A DNA stretch of 49,280 bases from an uncultured bacterium (GCA_903837175.1 CAILTR010000003.1:1-49280), one strand, 5' to 3'. Numbered from the stretch's first letter, positions 25,833 to 36,031 are shown. A program made the numbers and translations. Notes: a model not told the origin generated them from the letters alone.

Positions 25833-27032
25833 ATGAAAATTCAAAAGGATAAGTTGATTATAATGACGACGGTGTTTATTGATGTGTTGGGGGTGGGGAT
25901 TATTATTCCGGTGCTACCTTTTTATGTGGAAAGCTTTGGAGTTTCTTCTTTTGTGGTGACGTTGCTTTTTTCAGTGTTTGCGCTTTTTTCTTTTGTGAGC
26001 GGACCATTTTTGGGAGCGCTTTCGGATCGGATTGGCAGAAGACCGGTTTTGATTTTGAGCATTGCTAGCACAGCCTTGGGTTGGTTTGTGTTTGCTGGCG
26101 CAAATGCAGTGTGGGTTTTGTTTTTGGGACGCATTATCGACGGAGCGGCAGCTGGAAATTTTCCGATTGCGCAAAGTTATTTATTAGATATTGCCAAAGA
26201 TGAAAAAGAACGCACTTCGAGTTTGGGAGTCATCGGAGCGGTTTTTGGCGTCGGGTTTATTATTGGACCATTCTTGGGTGCGATGCTTAGCACCATTTCT
26301 CCAGCTTTTCCATTTTGGTTTGTGGGAGCCTTAGCTTTGCTGAATATGGTTGGCGCCTTTTTCTTTTTACCAGAAACTCATCACAACCGAACAGTATCCG
26401 AGAAAAAAATTGAAGTTAATCCTTTTTTACCTTTGCTTCGGGCGGCTAAAGATAAAACTCTACGCTTGCGATATTTTGCATTCTTTCTTTATGGAACTGC
26501 TTTTGCCTTGATGAACGGAATCTTTTCGCTTTTCGTAAAAGAACTTTTTGGTTGGTCGGCTTCGGTTATTGGTTATCTTTTTGCTGGGATGGGAATTATT
26601 TTAGTTTTTAATCAAACTATTTTTTTAAAAAAGATTTGGCTTAAATATTTTACGGAGAGACAATTGGAAGTTTGGTTTTTTCCAGTCATGGCGGGAAGCT
26701 TTCTGCTGATGGATTTGAAGAATCCAACCTTGTTTATTTTAGGTATAATTTTAATTACTTTTTCTCAATCAACTTTGCGGGTGGTTCTTTCAAGCGCGAT
26801 TGCTAAGGCTGGTGGAGCCAATCGTCGAGGAGAAGTGATGGGTACCTCAGCTTCGATTATTTCAGCCTCAATGATTGTCGGACCACTCATCGGTGGAGCC
26901 TTGTTTGTGAGAAATTTGCATTGGCCCTTTTTGCTGAGCTCAATTTTACTGCTGGTTGCTTTTTGGCTAGCTAAAAAATGTTGCGAGAGCGAAAAAATCC
27001 TCCAGCCAGAACGGGTGGAAGTGATTGGGTAG
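25833..27032 (+). CDS. MFS transporter (TetA-like/DHA1-type)
   Basis: 12-TM-like hydrophobicity, GALSDRIGRRPVLI motif A, GRIIDGAAAGNFPIAQSYL. Confidence 0.9.
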   Translation: MKIQKDKLIIMTTVFIDVLGVGIIIPVLPFYVESFGVSSFVVTLLFSVFALFSFVSGPFLGALSDRIGRRPVLILSIASTALGWFVFAGANAVWVLFLGRIIDGAAAGNFPIAQSYLLDIAKDEKERTSSLGVIGAVFGVGFIIGPFLGAMLSTISPAFPFWFVGALALLNMVGAFFFLPETHHNRTVSEKKIEVNPFLPLLRAAKDKTLRLRYFAFFLYGTAFALMNGIFSLFVKELFGWSASVIGYLFAGMGIILVFNQTIFLKKIWLKYFTERQLEVWFFPVMAGSFLLMDLKNPTLFILGIILITFSQSTLRVVLSSAIAKAGGANRRGEVMGTSASIISASMIVGPLIGGALFVRNLHWPFLLSSILLLVAFWLAKKCCESEKILQPERVEVIG

Positions 27033-27107
27033 GGGAAAAAAGCATTGGGGCTCTTGGGGTTGTTGGGGTGATTGGGTAAACTGGGGAAGTATAAAGAATA
27101 AAAAAAT

Positions 27108-27719
27108 ATGATTGAAGTTGAAAAAAAGTTTCAATTAAATAAGATTGAGTTAAAAAAACTACTGGAAGGGGCAGAGTTTTTAGGTGAGCAAACTTTTAGG
27201 GATCTTTACTACGACACTGCCGATTTTAACTTGTCGAAAAATAATATCTGGCTTCGAAAACGAGGAGAGCAGTTCCAACTAAAATTGCCAGTAGCTGGAA
27301 ATGAAAAACTGCAAACTCAGACAACGCAATATCAAGAAATTGAGGGCGAAGAGAAAATTCGCGAAATTTTTGCAATCCCGCCAATTGCTGATTTCGAAAT
27401 GGATATTGAAAAATTTGGTTATGGTATTTTTTGCGACCTTACAACAATTCGAAAAAAATATCAGAAAGCAGGTTTCACAATTGATTTAGATCAAACCGTT
27501 TCAAATTTAACTGGCGAACAAGATTTTTCTTATCAAATTGTTGAGATAGAATTAATGGTCGAAGGTCAAGCTGAAATTTTAAGCGCAGCTGAGAAAATTA
27601 GCGCTTTCGCTGAAAAAAATAAATTTGGGGTGAAGAAAGTACGAGGTAAGGTTTTAGAATATCTTTTTCAAAAAAAACCAGGGCATTATAAGGGGATTAA
27701 AGGGGGAGAAGGGGAGTAG
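27108..27719 (+). CDS. CYTH-domain protein (thiamine-triphosphatase/adenylate cyclase-like)
   Basis: MIEVEKKF ... DLYYDTADFNLSKNNIWLRKR ... QLKLP. Confidence 0.85.
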   Translation: MIEVEKKFQLNKIELKKLLEGAEFLGEQTFRDLYYDTADFNLSKNNIWLRKRGEQFQLKLPVAGNEKLQTQTTQYQEIEGEEKIREIFAIPPIADFEMDIEKFGYGIFCDLTTIRKKYQKAGFTIDLDQTVSNLTGEQDFSYQIVEIELMVEGQAEILSAAEKISAFAEKNKFGVKKVRGKVLEYLFQKKPGHYKGIKGGEGE

Positions 27720-27742
27720 GGGAAAGGGGGAGGGTAGGGAGG

Positions 27743-28486
27743 TTATTTTTTTCCGTAGTCTCGCTTGGCAATGACGACAGCCCAGACTTCTTTGGCATCA
27801 GCTTCTTTAAGAATGCGGGCGCACTCGAAGATGGTGGAACCGGTGGTGGCGATGTCGTCAACTAAAAGAATTCTTTTGTTTTTTATTTTAGCTTGATTTG
27901 TAATCGTAAAGGCGTCACGGACATTCTGATGGCGCTGGGTATGATTTTTAAGACTCATTTGTGGTAAAGTATAACGTTGGCGGATTAAGAGCTCTGCAGT
28001 TGTTTCCAAGACAAATTCTGGCAGTAGATTGCTAGCCAGATTTTCAGCTAAGTGGGAAGCTTGATTGAAACCTCTCCAGCGCAATCTGCGAGGATGAAGT
28101 GGAATTGGCAGAATGAGATCCGGCAAGGGCAGATCATAGTCTTGGAGAATTTTTAATATAAGTTGCGAAAGTGGTTTGGCTAAAGTTTCCAGAAAGCGAT
28201 ATTTATAAAGATGAACTGCCTTGGAAACCAATGGCTCCTGGTAACTAGTAGCGACTAGCAGCCCAGTCAGGGGGGATTTATTTTTGCAGGTAAAGCAAGC
28301 ACGTCCATCAGGCGTAATTATCTTTTCGCAGTGAGGACAAAATTGTTGGTTGCGAAGCTTAATCTTTTTCAAGCAACTATCGCAAAGCCAATAACTTTCA
28401 GTTTGGCAACCGAGACAATGAATAGGAAAAAAAACATCAAGTATGAAGGATTTAATTTTTTGAAAATAAAAAGTTGCGTTATCCAC
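27743..28486 (-). CDS. comF: ComF family phosphoribosyltransferase
   Basis: Paired CxxC fingers; ILLVDDIATTGSTIFECARIL PRPP loop. Confidence 0.9.
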   Translation of the reverse strand: MDNATFYFQKIKSFILDVFFPIHCLGCQTESYWLCDSCLKKIKLRNQQFCPHCEKIITPDGRACFTCKNKSPLTGLLVATSYQEPLVSKAVHLYKYRFLETLAKPLSQLILKILQDYDLPLPDLILPIPLHPRRLRWRGFNQASHLAENLASNLLPEFVLETTAELLIRQRYTLPQMSLKNHTQRHQNVRDAFTITNQAKIKNKRILLVDDIATTGSTIFECARILKEADAKEVWAVVIAKRDYGKK

Positions 28487-28506
28487 AATAATAGCAAAAT
28501 TACTTG

Positions 28507-28535
28507 TTGTGAGTTTTTTAAAGATATGGTATGAT
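28507..28535 (+). promoter_or_regulatory. Promoter of the type IV pilus operon
   Basis: TTGTGA - 17 nt - TATGAT. Confidence 0.5.
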
Positions 28536-28575
28536 TTTTGTATCAGTTATACTTTAGTTTAACATAAAAATAAAC

Positions 28576-29700
28576 ATGCTTGAATTATTTAAAATAAAAA
28601 AGAATCATTTTGTTGGGATTGATTTTGGAACAGCTTCAATCAAAGTTGTGGAACTTTCTTATGTTGATCAGAAAACTATTCTGGAGAATTATGGCTTTGT
28701 TGAATTGGGCTTAGCTAATCGTGGCAACATGAAACCGACTTCATTGGAGCAAGTCTTAAATGATTCGCTAAAAAAAATACTGGCCAAAATGAATATTCAT
28801 AATGCGCCAGCTTTTGTTTCTATTCCAGGCTTCAGTGGCTTAGTGGCTATTATTGAATTACCTAGTATGCCAGCGGAAGATCTAACTAAAGCGATTCAGT
28901 TTGAGGCGCATAAATATATTCCTAGCGCTCTGGATGAAATTGCCCTGAGTTGGGAAGTTGTTGAGAAGAAAGAGGAGCAAGGAGAAGTTAAGGATAATGA
29001 TAATTTTATTTCAAAGCTTAAATTAAAAAATGAATCAGACAGTAAGTCTGGCGAAAAGATTAAGGTTTTATTAGTGGCCGCTCCGAAGAAGGATATTGAG
29101 CATTATGATCGGCTGGTTTCTGGGGCTGGTCTGGAAGTAAAAGCGATAGAACTAGAAACTTTTTCAATTGCGCGCTCTTTAGTGGGCGACGAACCAGGCG
29201 TTTTCTTGATCGTGGATATTGGTTCTAGGACGACCAATCTTATTTTAGTTGAAAAAGGGCTTATTCAGGCCAATCGTAATATTGACGCAGGTGGAGAGGA
29301 AATAACTTCGGCCATTGTAGATATGTTAAGAATCTCTCGCTCAAGAGCAGAAGTATTTAAAAAAGAAGGGAAGGATATTCTTAATAGTAACGAATCACCC
29401 CTAGTCGTTCCAGTCTTGGATTTAATTGTTGGGGAACTTCACAGGGTTATTAGTGCGTATAAGGAAAAGAATAAGGGAAGTAAACTTGATGCGATAATCC
29501 TTTCTGGCGGTACTTCTAAAATGGTGGGCATTGAAGAATATTTTGCGCATGCCTTGGGCGAGGAAGTTCGAATCGGAAATCCCTGGAGAGCGATTGCGGT
29601 TGGCAGTGAAATGGCCCCACTTACGAAGGCATTGGGTGCTTCATTTGCGGTAGCACTTGGTTTAGCTTTGCGCGGAGTAGAAGATTATAAAAAGAAGTAA
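28576..29700 (+). CDS. pilM: Type IV pilus assembly ATPase-fold protein PilM
   Basis: VGIDFGTASIKVVELS, FLIVDIGSRTTNLILVEKG, ILSGGTSKMVGI. Confidence 0.93.
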   Translation: MLELFKIKKNHFVGIDFGTASIKVVELSYVDQKTILENYGFVELGLANRGNMKPTSLEQVLNDSLKKILAKMNIHNAPAFVSIPGFSGLVAIIELPSMPAEDLTKAIQFEAHKYIPSALDEIALSWEVVEKKEEQGEVKDNDNFISKLKLKNESDSKSGEKIKVLLVAAPKKDIEHYDRLVSGAGLEVKAIELETFSIARSLVGDEPGVFLIVDIGSRTTNLILVEKGLIQANRNIDAGGEEITSAIVDMLRISRSRAEVFKKEGKDILNSNESPLVVPVLDLIVGELHRVISAYKEKNKGSKLDAIILSGGTSKMVGIEEYFAHALGEEVRIGNPWRAIAVGSEMAPLTKALGASFAVALGLALRGVEDYKKK

Positions 29701-29701
29701 G

Positions 29702-29842
29702 GATATAAATCACTAATCAACCCGAATCAATGATATAAATCGCTAAACGACACGAATTTTTCACTAATAATCACGAATTGGAAATATGAAGTGATTAGAG
29801 ATAATTCGGGACAAATTAGCGCTTGATTCGAGATTTATTTAA
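29702..29842. repeat. Large imperfect foldback repeat between pilM and pilN
   Basis: AAATCACTAATCAACCCGAATCA ... TGATTCGAGATTT with inner CACGAATT/AATTCGGG and CACTAAT/ATTAG segments. Confidence 0.6.
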
Positions 29843-29846
29843 AAAT

Positions 29847-30368
29847 ATGACTACAATTAATTTACAACAAGAACAAAAAAGAGAAGAGATGGTGAGCGGG
29901 GCGAGTAAGCTGAACACGAGCCTGATATTTTTTATAGTTGTCTCTGTGACTTTTTTAGTTGCTTGGGGCGGGTTAACTTTTGGTTCGATGGCTATTGAAA
30001 AAAAGAATGCCGATGTTAAAACTGAAATAACTGTATCTAATACTTCACTGAATGAAAAAAAACTCGTTGATGAAGTTTTTGATTTACAAACTAGGTTGGG
30101 ACTGATTAAGAGTAATTTAGCAGCAAAGCCTGAGCTTAGTGGTGTCTTGGATAAGGTGGCGAAGGTTGTGATTCCTGGCATTGTTTTTTCTGCCTATAGC
30201 GCTAAGGATAAACAACTTATAATAACGCTAAATGGGCCCAGTTTTGATCTTATCTCAAAGCAGATTTTTAATTTTAAACAAGCTGATTTTTCTACTGGGG
30301 CCGACGTGCTCAGTTTAGCTAGAGATCCTAAGGGAATTAAATGTCAAGTGGCGGTGCACCTTAAATAA
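29847..30368 (+). CDS. pilN: PilN-like protein
   Basis: Single N-terminal TM + coiled segment, position between pilM and pilO. Confidence 0.65.
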   Translation: MTTINLQQEQKREEMVSGASKLNTSLIFFIVVSVTFLVAWGGLTFGSMAIEKKNADVKTEITVSNTSLNEKKLVDEVFDLQTRLGLIKSNLAAKPELSGVLDKVAKVVIPGIVFSAYSAKDKQLIITLNGPSFDLISKQIFNFKQADFSTGADVLSLARDPKGIKCQVAVHLK

Positions 30369-30446
30369 AAGATATGAGTTTGTAATTTCATTAAATAAGC
30401 AGCCACTATTTTTGTTTCAATTAACAAGATAGCGGAAAATAAAAAA

Positions 30447-31223
30447 ATGAGTTTGAAATATTTGTTTTTTCCAGTCGTTTTATTTTTAGCGGCAGTTGCT
30501 TTCTGGCTTTTTATTTGGCCAGCGATCATGTCTTTACAAACCGTTAATAATGAATATAAGGTTAGTCAAAAAAACTTAATAAACGTTCAAGAAAAGAGGA
30601 CTGCCTTAGAGACGCTAAATTCGCAATTGAAAAGTGGTGATAAAAATGGTGCGCTAGTAGCTGAATACTTACCAACCCAAAAATCGGAAGAAAAGATTAT
30701 TGGACAAGTGAATTCTTTAGCAAGCGCTGCGGGTATTTTTCTAGACAATATTGAAATAACCAAATCACAAGAACAAAGTGCTAGCATAACAAATCTGGCC
30801 CCTGTTCCTGTTGGTATTGTTGGCGCAGAACCCTTGGCAGTCGTCCCGGTTGTTGCGAATACTCAGGCTGTAGTTACGGTTTCTGGTGATTATAATAAAC
30901 TGAAGGCCTTTTTTGATGGAATTCAGCATATGCCTCTTTTTAATTCAGTTAAATCTCTGGAGATAACTTCCCTTGAAAAAACGCTAACGGATCCTAATGC
31001 TACTGCGGTGAAAACTCCAGAGTTTATTATTAGCGCTAAGCTGACGCTTGATTTTGGGCACTTGAATCGCGTTCAAATTGATAATAATAATTTAAAAAGT
31101 TTCCAGCCTGAAATTGACAGTAAAACCTTGCAAAACTTAGGGGCATACATAGCTACTAAGGATGTTCCCGCAATCAATACTAGTGACATTACGACTGGGG
31201 TTAGCAATCCATTTCTCCCTTAA
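30447..31223 (+). CDS. pilO: PilO-like protein
   Basis: Single N-terminal TM, coiled-coil, position in operon. Confidence 0.65.
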   Translation: MSLKYLFFPVVLFLAAVAFWLFIWPAIMSLQTVNNEYKVSQKNLINVQEKRTALETLNSQLKSGDKNGALVAEYLPTQKSEEKIIGQVNSLASAAGIFLDNIEITKSQEQSASITNLAPVPVGIVGAEPLAVVPVVANTQAVVTVSGDYNKLKAFFDGIQHMPLFNSVKSLEITSLEKTLTDPNATAVKTPEFIISAKLTLDFGHLNRVQIDNNNLKSFQPEIDSKTLQNLGAYIATKDVPAINTSDITTGVSNPFLP

Positions 31224-31274
31224 TCTTTATTCGGAGACTAAGTCTATTATTAGACAAGTTTAAATTTCATTAAG

Positions 31275-32993
31275 TTGCGTTTATTACCTATGAAAAAAAT
31301 AGTTGAAGACAGCGAGGAGGAGGTCTCGGAAGAGAAAGCAGAAAAAGTTACAATTGATGAAGTTGGAAATTTGCAGCAGGAGGCTGAAAAATTAAAAATG
31401 CCGTATTTAAATAAGAGCAGGTTAGTTTTTCCAGAGGTGCTCAGCATTATCCCAGAAGATATTGCTAAGGGGAATAAAATGATTGCGTTTGAACGAAATG
31501 GCAGCTTGGTTAGGGTTGGAGTAGTTGACCCCCATGATATTAACGCGCTGAATGTGCTAAGGTTTATTTCGGAAAAAACTCAGCTCAAATTTGAAGTAAA
31601 TTTAATTTCACTGTCAATCTTTCAGGACATGGTCACGCAATATGCTGGAAGCGCTGAAAAAGCGATTGCGGAAGCCGCTGAGGCGCTGAAAAGTGAAGAT
31701 GACGATGCTGATAATCTTTTAATGGAGGGAAGTGGTCGGCCTGAGAGTAATGTTCAATCAGCTCCAGTTACGAAATTACTCAGCGTTATTATTAGGCATG
31801 CTATCGATGGTAAAGCTAGTGATATTCATATGGAGCCGTTTGATAAGGAGTATCGGGTAAGGTTTAGAGTTGATGGGGTGTTGTATTCTTCCTTGGCGGT
31901 TCCATTAGAAGTCGGTAGGGCTATTATTTCCAGAATTAAAATTTTAGCTAATTTAAAAATAGATGAAAAAAGAAAACCTCAGGATGGACGTTTTAACGTT
32001 GTAGAAAATGGCCACCCAGTTGATTTTCGTGTTTCAACTCTGCCAGTTATGGAAGGTGAGAAAGTTGTTATGCGACTTTTGGATAAGGAAAATAAATTGG
32101 CTAGTCTTGAAAATATGGGAATCTTTGGGCGTTGTGGAGATATTTTAGTTAGAAATATCCAAGAACCTTTCGGGATTATTTTAATAACTGGGCCAACTGG
32201 AAGCGGAAAATCAACCACCCTATATTCCTGTTTAGAAGTTTTAAATAAGGATGATCGAAACATTGTTACTTTAGAGGATCCAGTTGAATATACGATTGCT
32301 GGCATAAATCAAAGCCAGATAAATCCAGAAATTGGCTACACTTTTGCTAGCGGACTACGCTCAATCTTGCGTCAAGATCCAAACGTCATCATGGTGGGGG
32401 AAATTCGCGATAGTGAAACGGCTGAACTTACTATTCATGCCGCTTTGACGGGGCATCTCGTACTTTCAACTTTGCATACCAATAGTTCTATTGGTGCAAT
32501 CCCACGTTTGATTGATATGGGTGTCGAAGCTTTCTTATTAGCGTCTTCTCTGCGCGTAGTGGCAGCCCAACGTTTAGTGCGAAGGATTTGTGAAAAATGT
32601 AAACATGAAATTGCGGTTTCGGATAAGATAAAAGAATACATGCTTAGCCAACTGGAAGGGATCTCGGCTGAAGATGTGGCTAGATATGGGGTTGATTTAA
32701 ATAAGCCAATCGCATTATTTGAAGGAAGCGGTTGCGAAGATTGTGGGAAGCTCGGATATAAGGGTCGCATTGCAATTTTTGAAGCGATCGAAGTCGATTC
32801 TGGGATGAAGGATATTATTTCAGAACAAAATGGTGGCGAGCAATTTATTAAGGAATATGCTAAAAAGCAAGGGATGATTACAATGAAGCAGGATGGTATC
32901 TTAAAAGCGATTGCTGGAAAAACTACTTTTTCTGAGATTGAAAGAGTTACAGAGGGTAGTCGAAGTGTCGGCGGGGATACGGAAGATGCTTAA
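31275..32993 (+). CDS. pilB: Type IV pilus assembly ATPase PilB/GspE
   Basis: GPTGSGKSTTLYSCL, VEYTIAGINQSQINPEIGYTFASGLRSILRQDPNVIMVGEIRDSETAE, CEKC..CEDC zinc motif; start 31275 or 31290. Confidence 0.95.
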   Translation: MRLLPMKKIVEDSEEEVSEEKAEKVTIDEVGNLQQEAEKLKMPYLNKSRLVFPEVLSIIPEDIAKGNKMIAFERNGSLVRVGVVDPHDINALNVLRFISEKTQLKFEVNLISLSIFQDMVTQYAGSAEKAIAEAAEALKSEDDDADNLLMEGSGRPESNVQSAPVTKLLSVIIRHAIDGKASDIHMEPFDKEYRVRFRVDGVLYSSLAVPLEVGRAIISRIKILANLKIDEKRKPQDGRFNVVENGHPVDFRVSTLPVMEGEKVVMRLLDKENKLASLENMGIFGRCGDILVRNIQEPFGIILITGPTGSGKSTTLYSCLEVLNKDDRNIVTLEDPVEYTIAGINQSQINPEIGYTFASGLRSILRQDPNVIMVGEIRDSETAELTIHAALTGHLVLSTLHTNSSIGAIPRLIDMGVEAFLLASSLRVVAAQRLVRRICEKCKHEIAVSDKIKEYMLSQLEGISAEDVARYGVDLNKPIALFEGSGCEDCGKLGYKGRIAIFEAIEVDSGMKDIISEQNGGEQFIKEYAKKQGMITMKQDGILKAIAGKTTFSEIERVTEGSRSVGGDTEDA

Positions 32994-33046
32994 GAGTTTT
33001 AGGGAATAGGTTTTTGTAAGAGGTTAATATTAATTTAATCTGTAAC

Positions 33047-33153
33047 TTCCAAAATTAAGTTAATTAAGTTGCCAATAAAGGCGCCAGAGGTTTAGTCTTT
33101 ACGGTAGTGACCTAAACCTCACGAAGCCAGTGGTATTTGAATTGATCTAGTAT
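33047..33153. repeat. Degenerate MITE-like palindromic element, copy 4
   Basis: AAATTAAGTTAATTAAGTT ... GAGGTTTAGTC...GACCTAAACCTC ... GAATTGATCTAGTAT. Confidence 0.45.
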
Positions 33154-33167
33154 GGATTATTAAAAAA

Positions 33168-33545
33168 ATGGAAAATAAAAAGAAGATTTTAATAGTAGAA
33201 GATGATATGTTCATCCGAGATATTTACCAGGTAAAGTTCGATCAGGAGGGTTTTGACGTTGTAACTGTTGAAAATGGTCTTATGGCGTTAGAAAAATTAA
33301 AAGACTTTAGTCCGGATGCTATTCTGCTAGATGTGATGATGCCATACATGAATGGGATGGAGGCTTTGCGGGCAATTAAGGCGCAGGAAGCGTTAAAGAA
33401 CATTCCTATTATGATGCTGACAAATATCTCAGAAAAGGAAAATATTGAAGAAGGGCAAGCGCTAGGCGTTAATGATTATTTGATTAAATCAAATTTTACC
33501 CCCTCAGAGGTCGTTAATCGGGTTAAAACTTTGCTGAAGATTTAA
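33168..33545 (+). CDS. Single-domain response regulator (CheY-like receiver)
   Basis: ILIVEDDMFIRDIY, DAILLDVMMPYMNGMEAL, IMMLTNISEKENI, GVNDYLIKS. Confidence 0.95.
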   Translation: MENKKKILIVEDDMFIRDIYQVKFDQEGFDVVTVENGLMALEKLKDFSPDAILLDVMMPYMNGMEALRAIKAQEALKNIPIMMLTNISEKENIEEGQALGVNDYLIKSNFTPSEVVNRVKTLLKI

Positions 33546-33559
33546 TTTTTTGGTATAAT
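33531..33559 (+). promoter_or_regulatory. Internal promoter upstream of pilT
   Basis: TTGCTG - 17 nt - TATAAT. Confidence 0.5.
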
Positions 33560-33591
33560 ATAGGGAGGTGATTTAAATAAAAATAAAAAAA

Positions 33592-34674
33592 ATGGCAACC
33601 TTAAACAGTGAACAGCGTATCAAAAAACTTTTAAGATTAGTAGCTCAACAAAATGCTTCTGATTTGCATTTGGTTGTGGGTCGTTACCCCACTATTCGTT
33701 TGGACGGGAAGCTTTATCCTTTGACTCAAGAGAACATTTTATCAGCGGATGATACTCAGACGCTTAGTGATGCAATGATGACAGCTGAGAATAAAAAAAG
33801 ACTAGTTGTTGATGGACAGGTGGATTTTTCTTATAATTTCGAGGAAAAAGCTCGCTTTCGAACGAATATTTTTTATCAAAAGGGTAATTTGAGTGTGGCG
33901 ATGCGCTTAGTTTCCGGCAGGCTTAAAACTTTAGAGGAACTAAATTTGCCGTTGGCGCTTTATGATTTTACCCGCGAGACGCAGGGATTGTTATTAATTA
34001 CTGGGCCAGTTGGACATGGAAAGTCAACGACGCTTTCAGCTTTAATTGATTTTATTAACCATAATCAGGAAAAGCACATTATTACAATTGAAGATCCGAT
34101 TGAATATGTTTACGAACAGGATCGTTGTATTATTAATCAACGGGAAGTTGGGCGAGATACGAAATCTTTTCAAGAAGGACTGCGAAGCGTTTTTCGTGAA
34201 GATGCTAACGTCGTTTTAATTGGTGAGCTTCGCGATTTGGATACAATTAGCACAGCGATGACTGCGGCCGAAACTGGGCATTTAATTTTAGCCACTTTGC
34301 ATACTAACGATACAGCTCAAACGATTGATCGTATCGTAGACGTTTTCCCAGCCCATCAACAAAATCAAGTTAGGTCTCAACTAGCCAGTGTACTACTGGG
34401 GGTTATTTCCCAACGATTGCTACCGAAGGTTGGTGGCGGGCGAGTACCGGCGCTGGAAATTATGATTAATAATCACGCAATTGAAAATTTAATTCGCGAA
34501 AATAAAACTTATCAAATAGATTCAGTAGTTGAAACTAGTTTGCGCGATGGGATGATGTCGCTAGATAAGTCGCTGGCAGATTTAGTCCAGAAAGGCGAAG
34601 TGACGACAGATGATGCTTTCCTTTATTCTAATAATCGGGAGTATTTGCAGATGTTAATTAGTAGAAATGAATAA
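33592..34674 (+). CDS. pilT: Twitching motility ATPase PilT
   Basis: GPVGHGKSTTLSALI, IEDPIEYVYEQDRCIINQREVGRDTKSF, GELRDLDTISTAMTAAETGHLILATLHTND. Confidence 0.95.
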   Translation: MATLNSEQRIKKLLRLVAQQNASDLHLVVGRYPTIRLDGKLYPLTQENILSADDTQTLSDAMMTAENKKRLVVDGQVDFSYNFEEKARFRTNIFYQKGNLSVAMRLVSGRLKTLEELNLPLALYDFTRETQGLLLITGPVGHGKSTTLSALIDFINHNQEKHIITIEDPIEYVYEQDRCIINQREVGRDTKSFQEGLRSVFREDANVVLIGELRDLDTISTAMTAAETGHLILATLHTNDTAQTIDRIVDVFPAHQQNQVRSQLASVLLGVISQRLLPKVGGGRVPALEIMINNHAIENLIRENKTYQIDSVVETSLRDGMMSLDKSLADLVQKGEVTTDDAFLYSNNREYLQMLISRNE

Positions 34675-34713
34675 CTTAAATTAAAATTAAAAAAGTAACA
34701 ATATCTAACGCTT

Positions 34714-35922
34714 ATGAAATTTTCTTTTCAAGCAAAAAATACGCTCGGAGATATGCGACAGGGGCATATCGAAGCGACAAGTAAAGAGGCAGCTGCCGTG
34801 ATGCTTCAAAGTAAAGGCATGGTGCCGATTTTAATCGAAGAAGAAAAAGAAGTCCCAGAATTGCTAAAAGCCATTCAGCATCTTTGGGAGGGGATAAGTT
34901 TAAGGGAAGTTTCCGTTTTCTACCGGCAAATGGCGACGTTGATTGGAGCGAAAGTTTCGATTATTACTTCGATGCGTGCGGTAGCAGACCAAACCGAAAA
35001 TATTTATCTGCGGACGGTAATCTGGGGAATGGTAGACGACTTAGAAGATGGGATGCCTTTTTCCGAAGCAATGGCGAAAAACCCGAGTGTTTTTGAATCA
35101 TTGGCTGTTAGTATGGTTAGAGCTGGTGAGCTCTCGGGAAATCTGGAGCGCTCAATCATGTTTTTAGCGGATAACGCCGAAAAAAATTATGAGCTAAATT
35201 CAAAAATTAGGGGAGCACTCTTTTATCCCGGGTTTGTTTTATCAGCCTCGGTTATTATTGGTTTTATAGTTTTTACAGTCGTCTTGCCAAAGTTAACTGC
35301 GGTTTTTAAGGATATGAAAGTTGAACTGCCTTGGTATACGAAAGCGTTAATGGTGGCAGGGGCTTTTATGAGTCAATATTGGTGGGTAGTTTTAATTTTC
35401 TTAGTTGCAATTATTGTCGGCGTTATCTACTATGTTAAAAGTGAGGAGGGGAAAAAGGAATGGGACGTGCTTAAAATGAAACTGCCAGTCGTAGGCAATG
35501 TCTTTAAATTCGTTTACATTGCGCGTTTTTCCGAAAATTTAGCGGTCCTGCTGACTGGCGGAATTCCAATTGTCAGAGCGCTAACGATTATTAGCAGTGT
35601 TGTTAATAGCACGACTTATGAGGCAGTTATTCTACGGGCAGCGGAAGAAGTAAAAAAGGGTGGGACGATGAGTAGCGTCTTTGCTCGTTCACCGTATTTT
35701 CCGCCCATCGTTTCTCAGATGATTAAAATCGGGGAAGATTCGGGAAAGATTGATGAAGTTTTAATGCACATCGCCGTTTTTTATGGAAAGGAAACGGATC
35801 GCATTACCCGTAATCTCTCAACGATGATGGAACCGATTCTGATTTCCTTTTTAGGCTTAGGCGTGGCGGGGTTAGTTTTTGCAATTTTAATGCCGATTTA
35901 TAATTTGTCGGGGATGATGTAA
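34714..35922 (+). CDS. pilC: Type IV pilus inner membrane protein PilC/GspF
   Basis: Duplicated T2SSF domains; VFYRQMATLIGAKVSI; FSENLAVLLTGGIPIVRAL. Confidence 0.95.
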   Translation: MKFSFQAKNTLGDMRQGHIEATSKEAAAVMLQSKGMVPILIEEEKEVPELLKAIQHLWEGISLREVSVFYRQMATLIGAKVSIITSMRAVADQTENIYLRTVIWGMVDDLEDGMPFSEAMAKNPSVFESLAVSMVRAGELSGNLERSIMFLADNAEKNYELNSKIRGALFYPGFVLSASVIIGFIVFTVVLPKLTAVFKDMKVELPWYTKALMVAGAFMSQYWWVVLIFLVAIIVGVIYYVKSEEGKKEWDVLKMKLPVVGNVFKFVYIARFSENLAVLLTGGIPIVRALTIISSVVNSTTYEAVILRAAEEVKKGGTMSSVFARSPYFPPIVSQMIKIGEDSGKIDEVLMHIAVFYGKETDRITRNLSTMMEPILISFLGLGVAGLVFAILMPIYNLSGMM

Positions 35923-36031
35923 GATAGTCAGTAGCTAGTCACTAGAAAGTAAGAAGTAGGAATTGGGAATTAGTAGTTAGAAAAGTAAGAAGACATTTTT
36001 ATTTTAATAAGTAATGTGTTATTGTTAGCTT

